DNA of 64,000 nt from Oscillospiraceae bacterium (GCA_021200775.1 JAJQGB010000007.1:92826-156825); one strand, 5' to 3'; shown: positions 17,291-25,793, numbered from the stretch's first letter. The notes: generated by a model not told the origin, from the letters alone. Numbers and translations: made by a program.

Positions 17291-18940
17291 ATGAAAGAAA
17301 CAAAAAAGAAAAACGAAGTAGTGGAAACAGAAGCTACTGAGGAAAAGGCTGAAAAGAAATCGAAAAAGTCGGTTGCCGGAACATCAGTCAAGCCGAAGCG
17401 TGAAAGAAAGCCTCTTAACAAAAGAAAGCTGAAGCATGGTTCGTTCGCAACGGCTATGACAGTCCTGTTCGTTGCGGCGGTGGTGCTTGTAAACATAATC
17501 ACGACAATGCTTTTTGACCGGTTCCCGATTACAATCGACCTTACCGGCGACAGCATCTACTCGGTTTCGGACGAGACTATCGAATATATCGAGAATATCA
17601 CTTCTCCGGTTGAGATTACCGTTATGGCGACTGAGGACGAATACCGCTCGATAAGCGACTATTCGGTTCAGTGCGCAGAGCTCCTCGACAAGTACACACA
17701 GTACAATTCCCTTATCACCGTAACCTATAAAGACCTGAACTCGAACCCCGATTTTGTTGCGAACTATTCGCAGGCACTTGAAACGGGCGACATCATAATT
17801 GAGCTCGGAAACGGTGAGCACACAAGAGTCAAGGTGGTTTCCCTTTGCGACATCATCGAGGTTGTCGAGGACTATGAGACCTATCTCAGCCAGTACGAGT
17901 CCTACTACGGCGCACTCTACACCCACCAGATGTTCTACTCCTACGGTCTTATAACCGGTTCAATCGCCGAGCAGGCTATTACGAGCGCCGTTATGACCGT
18001 AACCGACGCAAACCCGATAACCGTTGCAACCTTGACTTATCCGGGTGCCGACGAATCGGACGTATCGGGGCTTACCGACCTTCTTGACAAGAACGGCTAC
18101 ATCGTAACCGAAATCAACATCCAGACGGAAGAAATCGACGAGGATGTTGACCTCATCATAATTCCGGCTCCGAAGATTGACTATACCACCGCAGAAATCT
18201 CGAAGATTGAAACCTGGCTCTACAACAACGGCGAGCTCGAAAAGGATTTGCTCTATGTCGCTTCCGTTGAGCAGGCTGAAACTCCGAACCTTGACGCACT
18301 TCTCTATAAGTATGGCTTGACGGTTGAGTACAAAGTCATCTACGAGACGGATACGAACTACTATTCGGGATATCAGAACCGCACCTTCCAGTCGATGGTA
18401 TCGGAAGACTACTCAGCCGATATCGCAAACCCGTATCTCTCGCTCTATGTTCCGGATTCACGTGCTGTTTCTACGAGATTTGACGACGGTGACGGCTACT
18501 ACACCTGCCAGATTCTCGTTCAGACCTCTGAAAACGCAGTCTTAAAGGACATGTACGACACATCAGACGATTGGACTACCGACGACGCCACCGAGCGTGG
18601 AAGCTTCTATTCGGTCGCAATGGGCGTCTATAAGGTTCTGAATCAGGACACCCATATTTCGGGCTACACTCACGTTATAGCTGTTGGCTCCGACCAGATG
18701 CTTCTTTCAACGCTCATGTCGAGCTCGCAGTTCAATAACGGCGACTTCTTCATAAGCCTTCTCAACGAAATTACCGAGAAGACGGAAGGCATTACAATCA
18801 CTTCAAAGACCGTTCAGGCAAGCGGAGTAGTAGTTACGGAATCGGTTGAAAACGGACTTAACGTCGCATTTGCGGTGGTTATCCCTGTAATCACAATCAT
18901 CATCGGCATTGTTGTATGGGTTAGAAGGAGACACAGATAA
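17291..18940 (+). CDS. GldG-like ABC exporter auxiliary protein
   Basis: The 549-residue protein has a lysine-rich cytosolic N-terminus (about 1-50), one membrane helix (FATAMTVLFVAAVVLVNIIT), a large extracytoplasmic region and a C-terminal membrane anchor (VAFAVVIPVITIIIGIVVWV) ending RRRHR. The extracellular part opens with DLTGDSIYSVSDETIEYIEN, the usual start of the GldG/ABC_transp_aux domain. It probably works outside the membrane with the adjacent permease. AAGGAGG precedes ATG 17291; an in-frame TTG at 17267 overlaps the permease gene and lacks a ribosome site. The stop shares a base with the next start (TAATG). Confidence 0.82.
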   Translation: MKETKKKNEVVETEATEEKAEKKSKKSVAGTSVKPKRERKPLNKRKLKHGSFATAMTVLFVAAVVLVNIITTMLFDRFPITIDLTGDSIYSVSDETIEYIENITSPVEITVMATEDEYRSISDYSVQCAELLDKYTQYNSLITVTYKDLNSNPDFVANYSQALETGDIIIELGNGEHTRVKVVSLCDIIEVVEDYETYLSQYESYYGALYTHQMFYSYGLITGSIAEQAITSAVMTVTDANPITVATLTYPGADESDVSGLTDLLDKNGYIVTEINIQTEEIDEDVDLIIIPAPKIDYTTAEISKIETWLYNNGELEKDLLYVASVEQAETPNLDALLYKYGLTVEYKVIYETDTNYYSGYQNRTFQSMVSEDYSADIANPYLSLYVPDSRAVSTRFDDGDGYYTCQILVQTSENAVLKDMYDTSDDWTTDDATERGSFYSVAMGVYKVLNQDTHISGYTHVIAVGSDQMLLSTLMSSSQFNNGDFFISLLNEITEKTEGITITSKTVQASGVVVTESVENGLNVAFAVVIPVITIIIGIVVWVRRRHR

Positions 18941-20427
18941 TGACCTCAAAGAAAAGAAGCCTTATAATCGTCGCTGTTTTTGTACTCTCCATGCTTATAG
19001 TTCTGGGAATACTCCTTCTGACACAGGTCGACGTCACTGTTTCCTCCGACGACGACACGGTCGACACGACGACATACATTTACAGCGGAAGCCGTGACGA
19101 CATTGAGACTATGGTTATCTCGAACGAATACGGCGAGTACACCGTCACCCAGACCGACGGAACCTTCACAATAGACGAGCTCGAAGGACTCAACCAGAAC
19201 TCCACCACCCTTGCGGCGGCTGGAAACTGCATATCTTCAATCACTGCTCAGTCACTCGTTGAAGAGAACGCCGAAAATCTCGAAAAATACGGACTATCGG
19301 ATGACGACCCGACCGCAAAAGTCACCGTTACTCTCACCGACGGCACCGTCTATACCGTTTACTACGGAATCGACTCTGCGGATTCGACAAGCTCGACTGT
19401 TTATGTAAGGCTCGGAGATTCTAATGACGTCTACACAGTCTTGTCGAACTCGTCAAGATACTTCTACTACGCAAAAGAGGACTTCATAAGCCTGATTATC
19501 CTCAGCGAGCTCTCATCAACCAGCACTTCTCCGACGATTGACTACATGACCGTCACGAGAAAGGATTTGGATTACGACGTCACTTTTGAGGACGACACCA
19601 AGAACTATGCGACGGATGAAGTCTCGATGGCTTCCTCGCAGGTTATGACTTCGCCGGTTTACGCATATCTTGATATCACCAACTCGAACGACGTTATCTA
19701 TGGTATGTGGGGACTGACTGCTACCGATGCCGTCTGCCCGTTCCCGACCGATGAGGATTGGGAGTACTACGGACTTTCCGACCCGTACTGCACAGTTCTG
19801 ATTGAGGCGGAGCTTCAGACATACCATCTGATTATCGGAAATGTTGCGTCCTACGTCACCGACGACTCGGGCAACGACACCAGCGAGCCGGCTTACTACT
19901 ACGGCTACTATGAAGGAATCGACTGTGTATTCACATTCTCGGTCGACGACCTTCCGTGGGTCACGTTCATGCCGATTGACATCATGTCCAGCCTGATGAC
20001 GTCGAACTACATCTACAGAATCGACTATATCAACATCGAATTCTATGAGGACGGCGAGATCACCGATTACTACTTCGACGTCACTGCCGATGAGGACGAG
20101 GATTATCTGGTCGCCACTTACAATAACGAGTTTGTCGACATCGATACTTTCAAAGTCCTCTATCAGTTCATTCTGAAATGTCCTATCGACGACTTGTGCT
20201 TAGAAGACCCGGCGGAAGATTCAGAACTCGTCTGCAAGATGGAGATTATCACCGAAACCGGCGGAGATGTCCTCGAATTTTACGACGACGGCAACAACCG
20301 AGTCACAATCAAGATGAACGGCACGACTTCGTTCAGCCAGCCGATAAGCTATATCCAGACGCTTAAGACGAATCTTGAGACGTTTATCAACGGCGGAACG
20401 AGTGATGATATTTTGATGGCGTGGTAA
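18940..20427 (+). CDS. DUF4340 domain-containing protein
   Basis: The 495-residue protein has one N-terminal membrane helix (LIIVAVFVLSMLIVLGILLL) and a long acidic, Thr/Ser/Tyr-rich extracellular part. Segments such as SALV-like NCISSITAQSLV, ENLEKYGLSDDDPTAKVTVT and VYYGIDSADSTSSTVYVRLG repeat the beta-rich DUF4340 pattern. Members follow GldG-like genes in many Clostridia, as here, which suggests a structural or substrate-handling role in the exporter. No catalytic motif is recognised. Confidence 0.78.
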   Translation: MTSKKRSLIIVAVFVLSMLIVLGILLLTQVDVTVSSDDDTVDTTTYIYSGSRDDIETMVISNEYGEYTVTQTDGTFTIDELEGLNQNSTTLAAAGNCISSITAQSLVEENAENLEKYGLSDDDPTAKVTVTLTDGTVYTVYYGIDSADSTSSTVYVRLGDSNDVYTVLSNSSRYFYYAKEDFISLIILSELSSTSTSPTIDYMTVTRKDLDYDVTFEDDTKNYATDEVSMASSQVMTSPVYAYLDITNSNDVIYGMWGLTATDAVCPFPTDEDWEYYGLSDPYCTVLIEAELQTYHLIIGNVASYVTDDSGNDTSEPAYYYGYYEGIDCVFTFSVDDLPWVTFMPIDIMSSLMTSNYIYRIDYINIEFYEDGEITDYYFDVTADEDEDYLVATYNNEFVDIDTFKVLYQFILKCPIDDLCLEDPAEDSELVCKMEIITETGGDVLEFYDDGNNRVTIKMNGTTSFSQPISYIQTLKTNLETFINGGTSDDILMAW

Positions 20428-20442
20428 GAAAGGATGAATATA

Positions 20443-20715
20443 ATGGCAGAACAATTCTTTGAATACAAGGGTATGCCTTTGGTTCGCAAGGGCAACGAGC
20501 TCTATTATGGTAGCATGGGGGACAAGGAAGTCGTCTATATGCAGATTGCGGCTTCCGAGAAGCAGGGCGACGTCGATGTCGCCACGAAGGTTCGGGTTTA
20601 CAGAATGTTGACCGACGAAAACGTCCCCGTCATGGAGCGCATAACCAAGACGACAGAGAAGAAGACCCTCTTTGAGGCAATCGACCTCGCACATGATTGG
20701 TTGGCGACGAGATAA
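20443..20715 (+). CDS. Small conserved hypothetical protein after the exporter operon
   Basis: The 90-residue acidic soluble protein begins MAEQFFEYKGMPLVRKGNEL and ends DLAHDWLATR. It has no signal peptide, membrane helix or cysteine motif, and I do not recognise the family. AAAGGA lies eight bases before ATG 20443; an ATG three codons earlier sits on the ribosome site itself and is less likely. It is the last gene of the ABC operon and is followed at once by a strong terminator, so it is likely expressed with it. Confidence 0.7.
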   Translation: MAEQFFEYKGMPLVRKGNELYYGSMGDKEVVYMQIAASEKQGDVDVATKVRVYRMLTDENVPVMERITKTTEKKTLFEAIDLAHDWLATR

Positions 20716-20716
20716 G

Positions 20717-20744
20717 AAAAAATCCCGCTTCGGCGGGGTTTTTT
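20717..20744. terminator. Intrinsic terminator between convergent transcripts
   Basis: AATCCCGC and GCGGGGTT form a stem around a TTCG tetraloop, with TTTTTT to the right and an A-run to the left, so it should stop both the exporter operon and the toxin gene transcribed toward it. Confidence 0.88.
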
Positions 20745-20779
20745 AATGTACAATGAAGGTGTCGGCAATGCCGGAAGTT

Positions 20780-21340
20780 TTATCGGATGAACTTTTTGCA
20801 GGCTTCTTCGAGCTTTGAGAAGTTGCAATAGAACGGTCGTATTATGCCGGAATTCTTTTGGTCGGAGTAAATCCGGGAGACATTTGTAGCGATTTTATCC
20901 CTGATACTCAGGCAGAACCGGTATTCTTTTTCGAGAATTCCACGGTACACGGTGTCGGTGATTTCCGAGAAATTGACCCGATGATAGAGCCCCGCCGGCA
21001 CCGGAATCATCTTCTTCAAATCCAGGACGGCAATAATGTGCTTGACCTTCCCGTTACCGTCCGGCTTGCGCATAGCTTTCGGAGACAGATTGTCTTCATT
21101 CACGATTTCGTATATCAGAAAGTAGTCTCTGGAGGAGTTTCTCCAATTCAGGTGCTTTGGTTTACTCGAAGAAAACGGGACGAAATATGTAAAATCGCCG
21201 ATGCCGATGATTATCCCGAGAAAAGGTTTGGTTTCATAGCGGTTCGGCGAGTAAAACACCTCGCTGTCGACGTCGTGAAGGTATTTCAGGTATGGTACAT
21301 CAACCGTATAGATGCCAATATCGTTGAATTCAATATCCAT
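20780..21340 (-). CDS. AbiQ/ToxN-family endoribonuclease, type III toxin
   Basis: The 186-residue protein resembles the ToxN/AbiQ/CptN toxins. The N-terminal VPYLKYLHDVDSEVFYSP, then YETKPFLGIIIGIGDFTYF, the central VPFSSSKPKHLNW with the conserved SxKxKH block, LDLKKMIPVP, and a C-terminal CNFSKLEEACKKF follow the family order; known members are about 170-190 residues. ToxN cuts its own antitoxin RNA and other RNAs, stopping growth or aborting phage infection. Upstream on the same strand lie three tandem 41-42 nt repeats and a terminator, exactly as expected. AAGAGG is six bases before the ATG. Family placement is by motif; the antitoxin layout makes it strong. Confidence 0.88.
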   Translation of the reverse strand: MDIEFNDIGIYTVDVPYLKYLHDVDSEVFYSPNRYETKPFLGIIIGIGDFTYFVPFSSSKPKHLNWRNSSRDYFLIYEIVNEDNLSPKAMRKPDGNGKVKHIIAVLDLKKMIPVPAGLYHRVNFSEITDTVYRGILEKEYRFCLSIRDKIATNVSRIYSDQKNSGIIRPFYCNFSKLEEACKKFIR

Positions 21341-21354
21341 GGTAAACCTCTTAC

Positions 21355-21380
21355 TAAAAGAGGAGGGTAAACCCTCCTCA
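21355..21380 (-). terminator. Terminator between antitoxin repeats and toxin gene
   Basis: GAGGAGGG and CCCTCCTC form a perfect eight-pair stem with a TTTA loop, followed by CTTTTAG on the minus strand. In ToxIN systems this hairpin lets most transcripts end after the antitoxin and a fraction read through into the toxin. Confidence 0.85.
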
Positions 21381-21387
21381 GTTCTTT

Positions 21388-21511
21388 ACAGTTCCGCACT
21401 TGGGATGTAGGCGGCGGAACGCCTTTCTGACAGGTCGCACTTTCTTGTCGGGCGGCGAAACGCCCTCTTTACAGTTCGCACTCGGGATATAGGCGGCGAA
21501 ACGCCTTCTTT
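21388..21511 (-). repeat. Three direct repeats of 41-42 bp (antitoxin units)
   Basis: The units abut one another without spacers. Shared blocks are GGCG(T/a)ttcGCCGCC and a downstream GTGCG. This rules out a CRISPR array and matches type III antitoxin arrays. Confidence 0.9.
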
Positions 21512-21531
21512 ACGGACTTTCGTCCACCTAT

Positions 21532-21560
21532 AGTATACACTATCCGAAAGAAAAAAGCAA
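21532..21560 (-). promoter_or_regulatory. Promoter of the type III antitoxin-toxin transcript
   Basis: Read on the minus strand, TTGCTT (21560-21555) and TATACT (21537-21532) are 17 bases apart; transcription would start near 21525, just before the first repeat unit. Confidence 0.65.
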
Positions 21561-21609
21561 CAGGATTTTTAAATTTTTCTCCATGCAAAAACTAGCAAAA
21601 CAGGAAAGT

Positions 21610-21719
21610 TTGAAAAGTGGCTATTTTTGTGGCAAAATTATATTGAAAAGTGGGTAAAAATCGAGCTGAAAAGTATTGAAAAGTGGCTTGAAATGGGGTA
21701 TAATATTATTGAAAAGTCA
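21610..21719 (+). promoter_or_regulatory. Four TTGAAAAGTGG iterons at exact 33-bp spacing, overlapping a promoter
   Basis: Copies start at 21610, 21643, 21676 and 21709; the first three are TTGAAAAGTGG and the last TTGAAAAGTCA. A fifth related CTGAAAAGTA starts at 21666, ten bases before the third. The third copy supplies the -35 (TTGAAA, 21676-21681) of a promoter whose TATAAT (21699-21704) is 17 bases on. Regular placement around a promoter suggests an operator array for a repressor or activator of the ATPase gene at 21756. Confidence 0.7.
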
Positions 21720-21755
21720 TTTAAGGTGAAATCGGGCTTTTGAAGAGGTGTTTTT

Positions 21756-23108
21756 ATGCTGACCCGCAAAATTGAAAAGGTGATTCGGGAGCATTTGCTC
21801 GGGAATTCCGGGAAGATTCTTCTTATCGACGGCGCCCGGCAGGTCGGGAAGACTTATATCATCCGGCATGTGGGAAGGGAACTGTTTGAGAACATTATCG
21901 AAATCAATATGGTTGAGGATTCCCTCGGCGAGCGGCTGTTTGCTGAGGTGAAGACGGTCGACGATTTCTATCTTCGGCTCAGTATGACCGAGGGCGACAA
22001 GATGCACGAAAAGTCGGACACTCTCATCTTCATCGACGAGATTCAGGCTTATCCCCATCTTCTGACGCTTCTCAAATTCCTGTCGCAGGACGGAAGATAC
22101 ACATTTATCGCAAGTGGTTCGCTTCTTGGAGTGACTTTGTCGCAGACAACTTCAATTCCGATGGGAAGTATCAGAAAAGTCAGAATGTATCCCTTAGATT
22201 TTGAGGAATTTCTTTATGCCAACGGCATGAACGAAGCGGCGGTGTCGGTTCTAAGAACAAAATTTGAGAAAAAAGAGTCCCTTGACACGGGACTGCACGA
22301 AAAGATGATGGATTTATTCCGGAAGTATCTTCTGGTCGGCGGACTTCCGGACGCTGTGAACACGTTTCTTGAAAGCAAGAATATCCAGCGTGTCAGGGAG
22401 ATTCAGTCGGAGATTCACGACTATTATGCCGCCGATGCCTCAAAATATGATTCTGAGAAGAAGCTTAAAATCCGCCGGGTTTATGACATGATTCCCTCTA
22501 ATATGGAGAACAAGAAGAAGCGGGTTGTGGCACAGAGCATTGAGGGCAAAAAGGGCAAGACATTTCTCGACTATCAGGACGAGTTTGAGTACCTTATCAG
22601 CGCCGGAATTGCCTTGAATGTTCAGGCAATCTCGAACCCGCAGTTTCCGCTTTCCCAGTCTCAGGGCAAGAATCTTCTGAAGCTATACCTGAATGACGTC
22701 GGGATTCTCTCGGGAATCCTTTATGGCAACAATATGCGTGCGATTATGGACGAGGTTCGCTCGGTTAATCTCGGGTCGGTCTATGAGACGGTAGTTGCGA
22801 GCGAGCTTGCGGCGCATGGGCACAAGCTCTACTATTACGACAACCGTGTTAAAGGCGAGGTCGACTATCTCATCGACGACTACGAAAGTCTGTCCGCCGT
22901 CCCAATTGAGGTCAAATCCGGCAAGGATTATAATGTCCACAGCGCACTGAGCGCCTTCGTCTCGAATGAGGACTACCACGTGAAGAAGGCGTATGTCCTT
23001 TCAAACGAAAGAGAGATTCTGACTGACGGCAGGATAACCTATCTCCCGATTTATTTCGTGATGTTTTTAGGTACAGAAACCGGCACGGAAAATCTGATTA
23101 TTGAATAG
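21756..23108 (+). CDS. AAA_14/DUF4143 ATPase with C-terminal nuclease-like domain
   Basis: The 450-residue protein belongs to the COG1373 group. Walker A is DGARQVGKTY (about 25-34), Walker B is LIFIDEIQAY, and sensor motif FIASGSLLG follows. The C-terminal DUF4143 part has GEVDYLIDD and IEVKSGKDY, the E/D...E-V-K pattern of PD-(D/E)XK-like folds. The biochemical role of this family is not established; members are mobile, numerous in gut Firmicutes and often linked to toxin or defence loci. It has a strong private promoter with iterons and a strong terminator, and lies next to the type III toxin locus, so this stretch looks accessory. Confidence 0.85.
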   Translation: MLTRKIEKVIREHLLGNSGKILLIDGARQVGKTYIIRHVGRELFENIIEINMVEDSLGERLFAEVKTVDDFYLRLSMTEGDKMHEKSDTLIFIDEIQAYPHLLTLLKFLSQDGRYTFIASGSLLGVTLSQTTSIPMGSIRKVRMYPLDFEEFLYANGMNEAAVSVLRTKFEKKESLDTGLHEKMMDLFRKYLLVGGLPDAVNTFLESKNIQRVREIQSEIHDYYAADASKYDSEKKLKIRRVYDMIPSNMENKKKRVVAQSIEGKKGKTFLDYQDEFEYLISAGIALNVQAISNPQFPLSQSQGKNLLKLYLNDVGILSGILYGNNMRAIMDEVRSVNLGSVYETVVASELAAHGHKLYYYDNRVKGEVDYLIDDYESLSAVPIEVKSGKDYNVHSALSAFVSNEDYHVKKAYVLSNEREILTDGRITYLPIYFVMFLGTETGTENLIIE

Positions 23109-23112
23109 TCAC

Positions 23113-23150
23113 AGCCCGGGCTCAGAACTATGAGTCCGGGCTTTCTTTTT
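23113..23150 (+). terminator. Terminator of the DUF4143 ATPase gene
   Basis: AGCCCGGGCTCA (23113-23124) pairs with TGAGTCCGGGCT (23131-23142), one G-U pair, loop GAACTA, followed by TTCTTTTT. Confidence 0.9.
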
Positions 23151-23268
23151 GTCTGATTCTCCAAAAATCCACCCCACAAAATCCAAAATCTTCTCCGAAT
23201 TAAATTCGAGCTTTTTCGGGGTTTGGGTCTATATTTTTTCATTTACAATCGGTATTCGCTGATTTTTT

Positions 23269-23347
23269 GTTGAAAACTCTGTTGAAAATGTTGAGAACCT
23301 AGCTTTTCCGGGCTTTTATTTTCAACAAACTCACAGAGTTTTCAACA
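23269..23347. repeat. Nested inverted repeats in the ATPase-transporter spacer
   Basis: TGTTGAAAACTCTGT (23269-23283) is perfectly inverted as ACAGAGTTTTCAACA (23333-23347). Inside it GTTGAAAAT (23281-23289) is inverted as ATTTTCAAC (23318-23326). The enclosed core is about 28 bp. There is no T-run, so it is not a simple terminator. The rest of 23151-23513 holds no gene. Confidence 0.7.
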
Positions 23348-23426
23348 TTCTTTATTTTCGTGAATGAGGGTATACTAAGGGTAATATTCGTCCCTACAAT
23401 CTTTATCCCGAATTTCAAATTGAATC

Positions 23427-23455
23427 TTGACAACTTCCCTCAACTATGATATACT
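23427..23455 (+). promoter_or_regulatory. Promoter of the DMT transporter gene
   Basis: TTGACA (23427-23432) and TATACT (23450-23455) are 17 bases apart, about 50 bases before the ribosome site. Confidence 0.7.
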
Positions 23456-23513
23456 TTCAAATCGTGCAAACTTGCACTTTATTGAAAACTATTATTAGTT
23501 GGGAGATTATTAT

Positions 23514-24437
23514 ATGTGGTTTTTATTCACGCTGTTGACGACGTTTCTCTGGGGTGCCGCCGACCTGTTCTATAAGAAGGGTGCGGACGAATCCGAAAAA
23601 TACAGTCACTATCTGACTGCAATCGCAGTCGGTCTTATAATGGGTATTCAGGCGATAATCATGCTTATAGCAAACGGGTTTGACTACAACCCGCTGAATC
23701 TGATTTACTACCTGCCGACTTCGCTTATGTACATAATCTCGATGGTTGTCGGCTATGCGGGACTGAGGTATCTCGAACTCTCCATCTGCTCGCCGGTTGA
23801 AAATTCTTCGGGAGCAGTCGTCACGATTCTTTGCATCATCTTTTTGGGACAAAGCTTAGACCTGATGTCCGCTGTTTCGGTAATTCTCGTCACAATCGGC
23901 GTTGTCTACATCGGAATTTTGGAGAGACAGGAAGTCGGGGACGTAAAAGAGTCGGACAAGAAGTACATCAACGGCTTCGTCGCACTCATCTTCCCACTTG
24001 TCTATGCGGTTTTGGACGCTTTGGGCACATTCTTCGACGCATTTTATCTTGATATCGAGCTTAGCCCGCTTGTCGACGTCACCGAAGACAACATCGAGGA
24101 CGTTGCGAACATATCCTATATGCTGACGTTCCTGATTGTTGCGCTGCTTCTTCTTTTCTATGTTCTTGTCATAAAGAAGGAGAAGATAGCTCTCCCGAAG
24201 CAGAAAGACAAGGTCGCCGCCGCAATCTTCGAGACCGCCGGACAGTACTTCTATGTCTACGCCATGAGTGGCAACGCCATCGTCGCCGCACCGCTTATTT
24301 CGGCATACAGCATAGTTTCGATAGTCCTTTCGAGAATCTTCCTCAAAGAAAAACTTGCCCCGAAGCAGTATATCGCCATCGCAATTGTTATGGCGGGAAT
24401 ACTGGTTATGGGTGTTGCTGAGGGATTGGCGGAATAA
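23514..24437 (+). CDS. EamA/DMT-superfamily transporter
   Basis: The 307-residue membrane protein has ten hydrophobic helices in two related halves, beginning MWFLFTLLTTFLWGAADLFY, the usual EamA start. ISICSPVEN-like LELSICSPVENSSGAVVTIL (helix 3-4) and AAPLISAYSIVSIVLSRIFL in the second half are the repeated EamA motifs. A long loop around 150-210 is acidic. Such proteins export or import small metabolites; the substrate is unknown. GGGAG lies eight bases before ATG 23514; an upstream in-frame TTG lacks a ribosome site. It converges on argD across repeat copy 3. Confidence 0.85.
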   Translation: MWFLFTLLTTFLWGAADLFYKKGADESEKYSHYLTAIAVGLIMGIQAIIMLIANGFDYNPLNLIYYLPTSLMYIISMVVGYAGLRYLELSICSPVENSSGAVVTILCIIFLGQSLDLMSAVSVILVTIGVVYIGILERQEVGDVKESDKKYINGFVALIFPLVYAVLDALGTFFDAFYLDIELSPLVDVTEDNIEDVANISYMLTFLIVALLLLFYVLVIKKEKIALPKQKDKVAAAIFETAGQYFYVYAMSGNAIVAAPLISAYSIVSIVLSRIFLKEKLAPKQYIAIAIVMAGILVMGVAEGLAE

Positions 24438-24551
24438 CCCCTCCACCACCGCCTTCGGCGGCGGTCCCCCTCCCCCTTCGGGGGAGGCTATTTTTAGGTA
24501 CAAAAAGGCTCCCCTGTCAAGGGGAGCTGTCAGCGAAGCTGACTGAGAGGT
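24436..24551. repeat. Paired-hairpin repeat, copy 3
   Basis: It starts inside the transporter stop codon (TAACCCC). The left half has a CACCGCC...GGCGGTC stem and CTCCCCCttcGGGGGAG. The right half has GCTCCCCtgtcaaGGGGAGC and GTCAGCgaaGCTGAC, ending GAGAGGTGC. The middle segment is short (TATTTTTAGGTACAAAAA). Confidence 0.85.
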
Positions 24552-24601
24552 GCTATTTTCGCCGAAGGCGAAAATAGCGTGGCTCGCTGAAAGCGAGCCA
24601 C
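24552..24601. terminator. Two hairpins between convergent genes
   Basis: GCTATTTTCGCC/GGCGAAAATAGC (24552-24578) and GTGGCTCGCT/AGCGAGCCAC (24579-24601) lie in tandem between the transporter and argD. They may terminate both transcripts, though no long T-run follows. A related CTATTTTCGG hairpin flanks repeat copy 10. Confidence 0.45.
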
Positions 24602-24616
24602 TAATTCCGAATTACG
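24602..24616. repeat. TAATTCCGAATTACG motif at the argD stop codon
   Basis: The same 15-mer occurs at the GNAT stop codon near 28029. Here its minus-strand CGTAATTC forms the TAA stop of argD (GCG-TAA). It belongs to a short palindromic repeat family seen twice in the arginine operon. Confidence 0.6.
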
Positions 24617-25793
24617 CATTTAAAACTCGCAAGAGTTTTACAGCCATCTCATCCACATCCGCTTCGGTAATTACCAGCGGCGGCACGAATCTGATTACGT
24701 TTGCGCCGGCAGAGATGAGGACGAGGTGCTCGTCCAGGAGGGCGGATTTTACGATGTTCGAAACGGGGACGTTGAATTCGAGTCCCTGAATCAAGCCTTT
24801 GCCACGGTGGGCGACAATTTTATCAGAGGAAGCCATCAGGGCTTCGAGCTTATCCCAAAGATATCCTCCTACGTTTCTAACGTGTCCGGGGATGTCTTTT
24901 TCTTTGTAGATATCAAGAACCTTTGAGGCGACGGCGCAGACAAGCGGATTTCCGCCATAGGTCGAGCCGTGGTCTCCGACCGTCATCGCATTTGCGGCTT
25001 CGCCATATGCTAAGAACGCACCAATCGGGAAGCCGTTTCCGAGAGCCTTTGCAACGGTCATTACGTCCGGCTTTACATTGTAAGCTTGCCAGGCGAACAT
25101 GTTGCCGCTTCTCGCCATTCCGCACTGGATTTCATCCAGGATAAGCAGAGCACCGGTCTCGTCGCAGAGCTTGCGGACGCCGGTTAAGAACTCTTCGGTT
25201 GCCGGATAGATGCCGCCTTCGCCCTGAATCGTCTCCATGATGACGGCGGCGGTCTTCTCCGAGAAGAGAGATTTGACGCTGTCGAGATTATTGTACTCAG
25301 CGAACCTGATATTCGGAATCAGCGGGTCGAACGGGTCACGATAGTGGGCGTTGCCGGTGACGGAGAGTGCACCGAGACTTCTTCCGTGGAAGGAGTGCTC
25401 CATGGCGATAATCTCGTAGTCGCTGGGGAGTCCACGGTTATAAGCATGGCGCTTCGCAATTTTAAGAGCTCCCTCAATCGCTTCTGTGCCGCTGTTCGTG
25501 AAGAAAACCCTGTCCATCTCCGAGACTTTCAACAGCTTTTCAGCCGCTTCGGTTGCGGGGATGTTGTAAAACAGGTTGGAAGTGTGGACGAGCTTGTCAA
25601 TTTGAGTCTTAGCCGCTTCGTCGACTTCGGGATAATGGTACCCAAGTCCCATAACGGCAATTCCAGCTCCGAAATCGAGGTATTCTTGTCCCTTGTCGTC
25701 ATAAAGCCGGACGCCGTCGCCCCGTTCAAACACAACGGGGAAGCGGGAATAGGTTTTGTATAGTGCGCCTTCAGCGCGGTCAATAGTAGTCAT
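24612..25793 (-). CDS. argD: Acetylornithine aminotransferase
   Basis: The 393-residue fold-type I PLP enzyme has [18 protein letters not shown] near the N-terminus, [15 protein letters not shown], the EPIQGEGG-equivalent [26 protein letters not shown] (PLP-contacting Asp) and [17 protein letters not shown] with the Schiff-base lysine. It converts N-acetylglutamate semialdehyde to N-acetylornithine and may also act in lysine synthesis. Its ATG overlaps the argB stop by four bases (ATGA). It is last in the arginine operon. Confidence 0.94.
   Translation of the reverse strand: MTTIDRAEGALYKTYSRFPVVFERGDGVRLYDDKGQEYLDFGAGIAVMGLGYHYPEVDEAAKTQIDKLVHTSNLFYNIPATEAAEKLLKVSEMDRVFFTNSGTEAIEGALKIAKRHAYNRGLPSDYEIIAMEHSFHGRSLGALSVTGNAHYRDPFDPLIPNIRFAEYNNLDSVKSLFSEKTAAVIMETIQGEGGIYPATEEFLTGVRKLCDETGALLILDEIQCGMARSGNMFAWQAYNVKPDVMTVAKALGNGFPIGAFLAYGEAANAMTVGDHGSTYGGNPLVCAVASKVLDIYKEKDIPGHVRNVGGYLWDKLEALMASSDKIVAHRGKGLIQGLEFNVPVSNIVKSALLDEHLVLISAGANVIRFVPPLVITEADVDEMAVKLLRVLNA

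Larger units (their letters stand above)
21345..21525 (-). ncRNA. Repetitive antitoxin RNA of the type III toxin-antitoxin locus (ToxI-like)
   Basis: Three tandem units occupy 21471-21511, 21430-21470 and 21388-21429 on the minus strand (41, 41 and 42 nt). Each begins GTAAAGA or GTCAGAA, an A-rich stretch where such toxins cut, and contains a GGCG-TTtC-CGCC hairpin followed by an AGTGCG(G)A segment. A fourth partial start (GTAAAGAAC) precedes the terminator. In known systems each processed unit folds into a pseudoknot that binds and blocks the toxin. The units differ at several positions, and the changes within the hairpin arms keep pairing. Confidence 0.82.

Noticed and set aside
21388..21511. 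Three evenly sized repeats could be a CRISPR array
   Set aside because: The units abut with no spacers, differ from each other, and lie behind a promoter and before a terminator and a ToxN-type gene.
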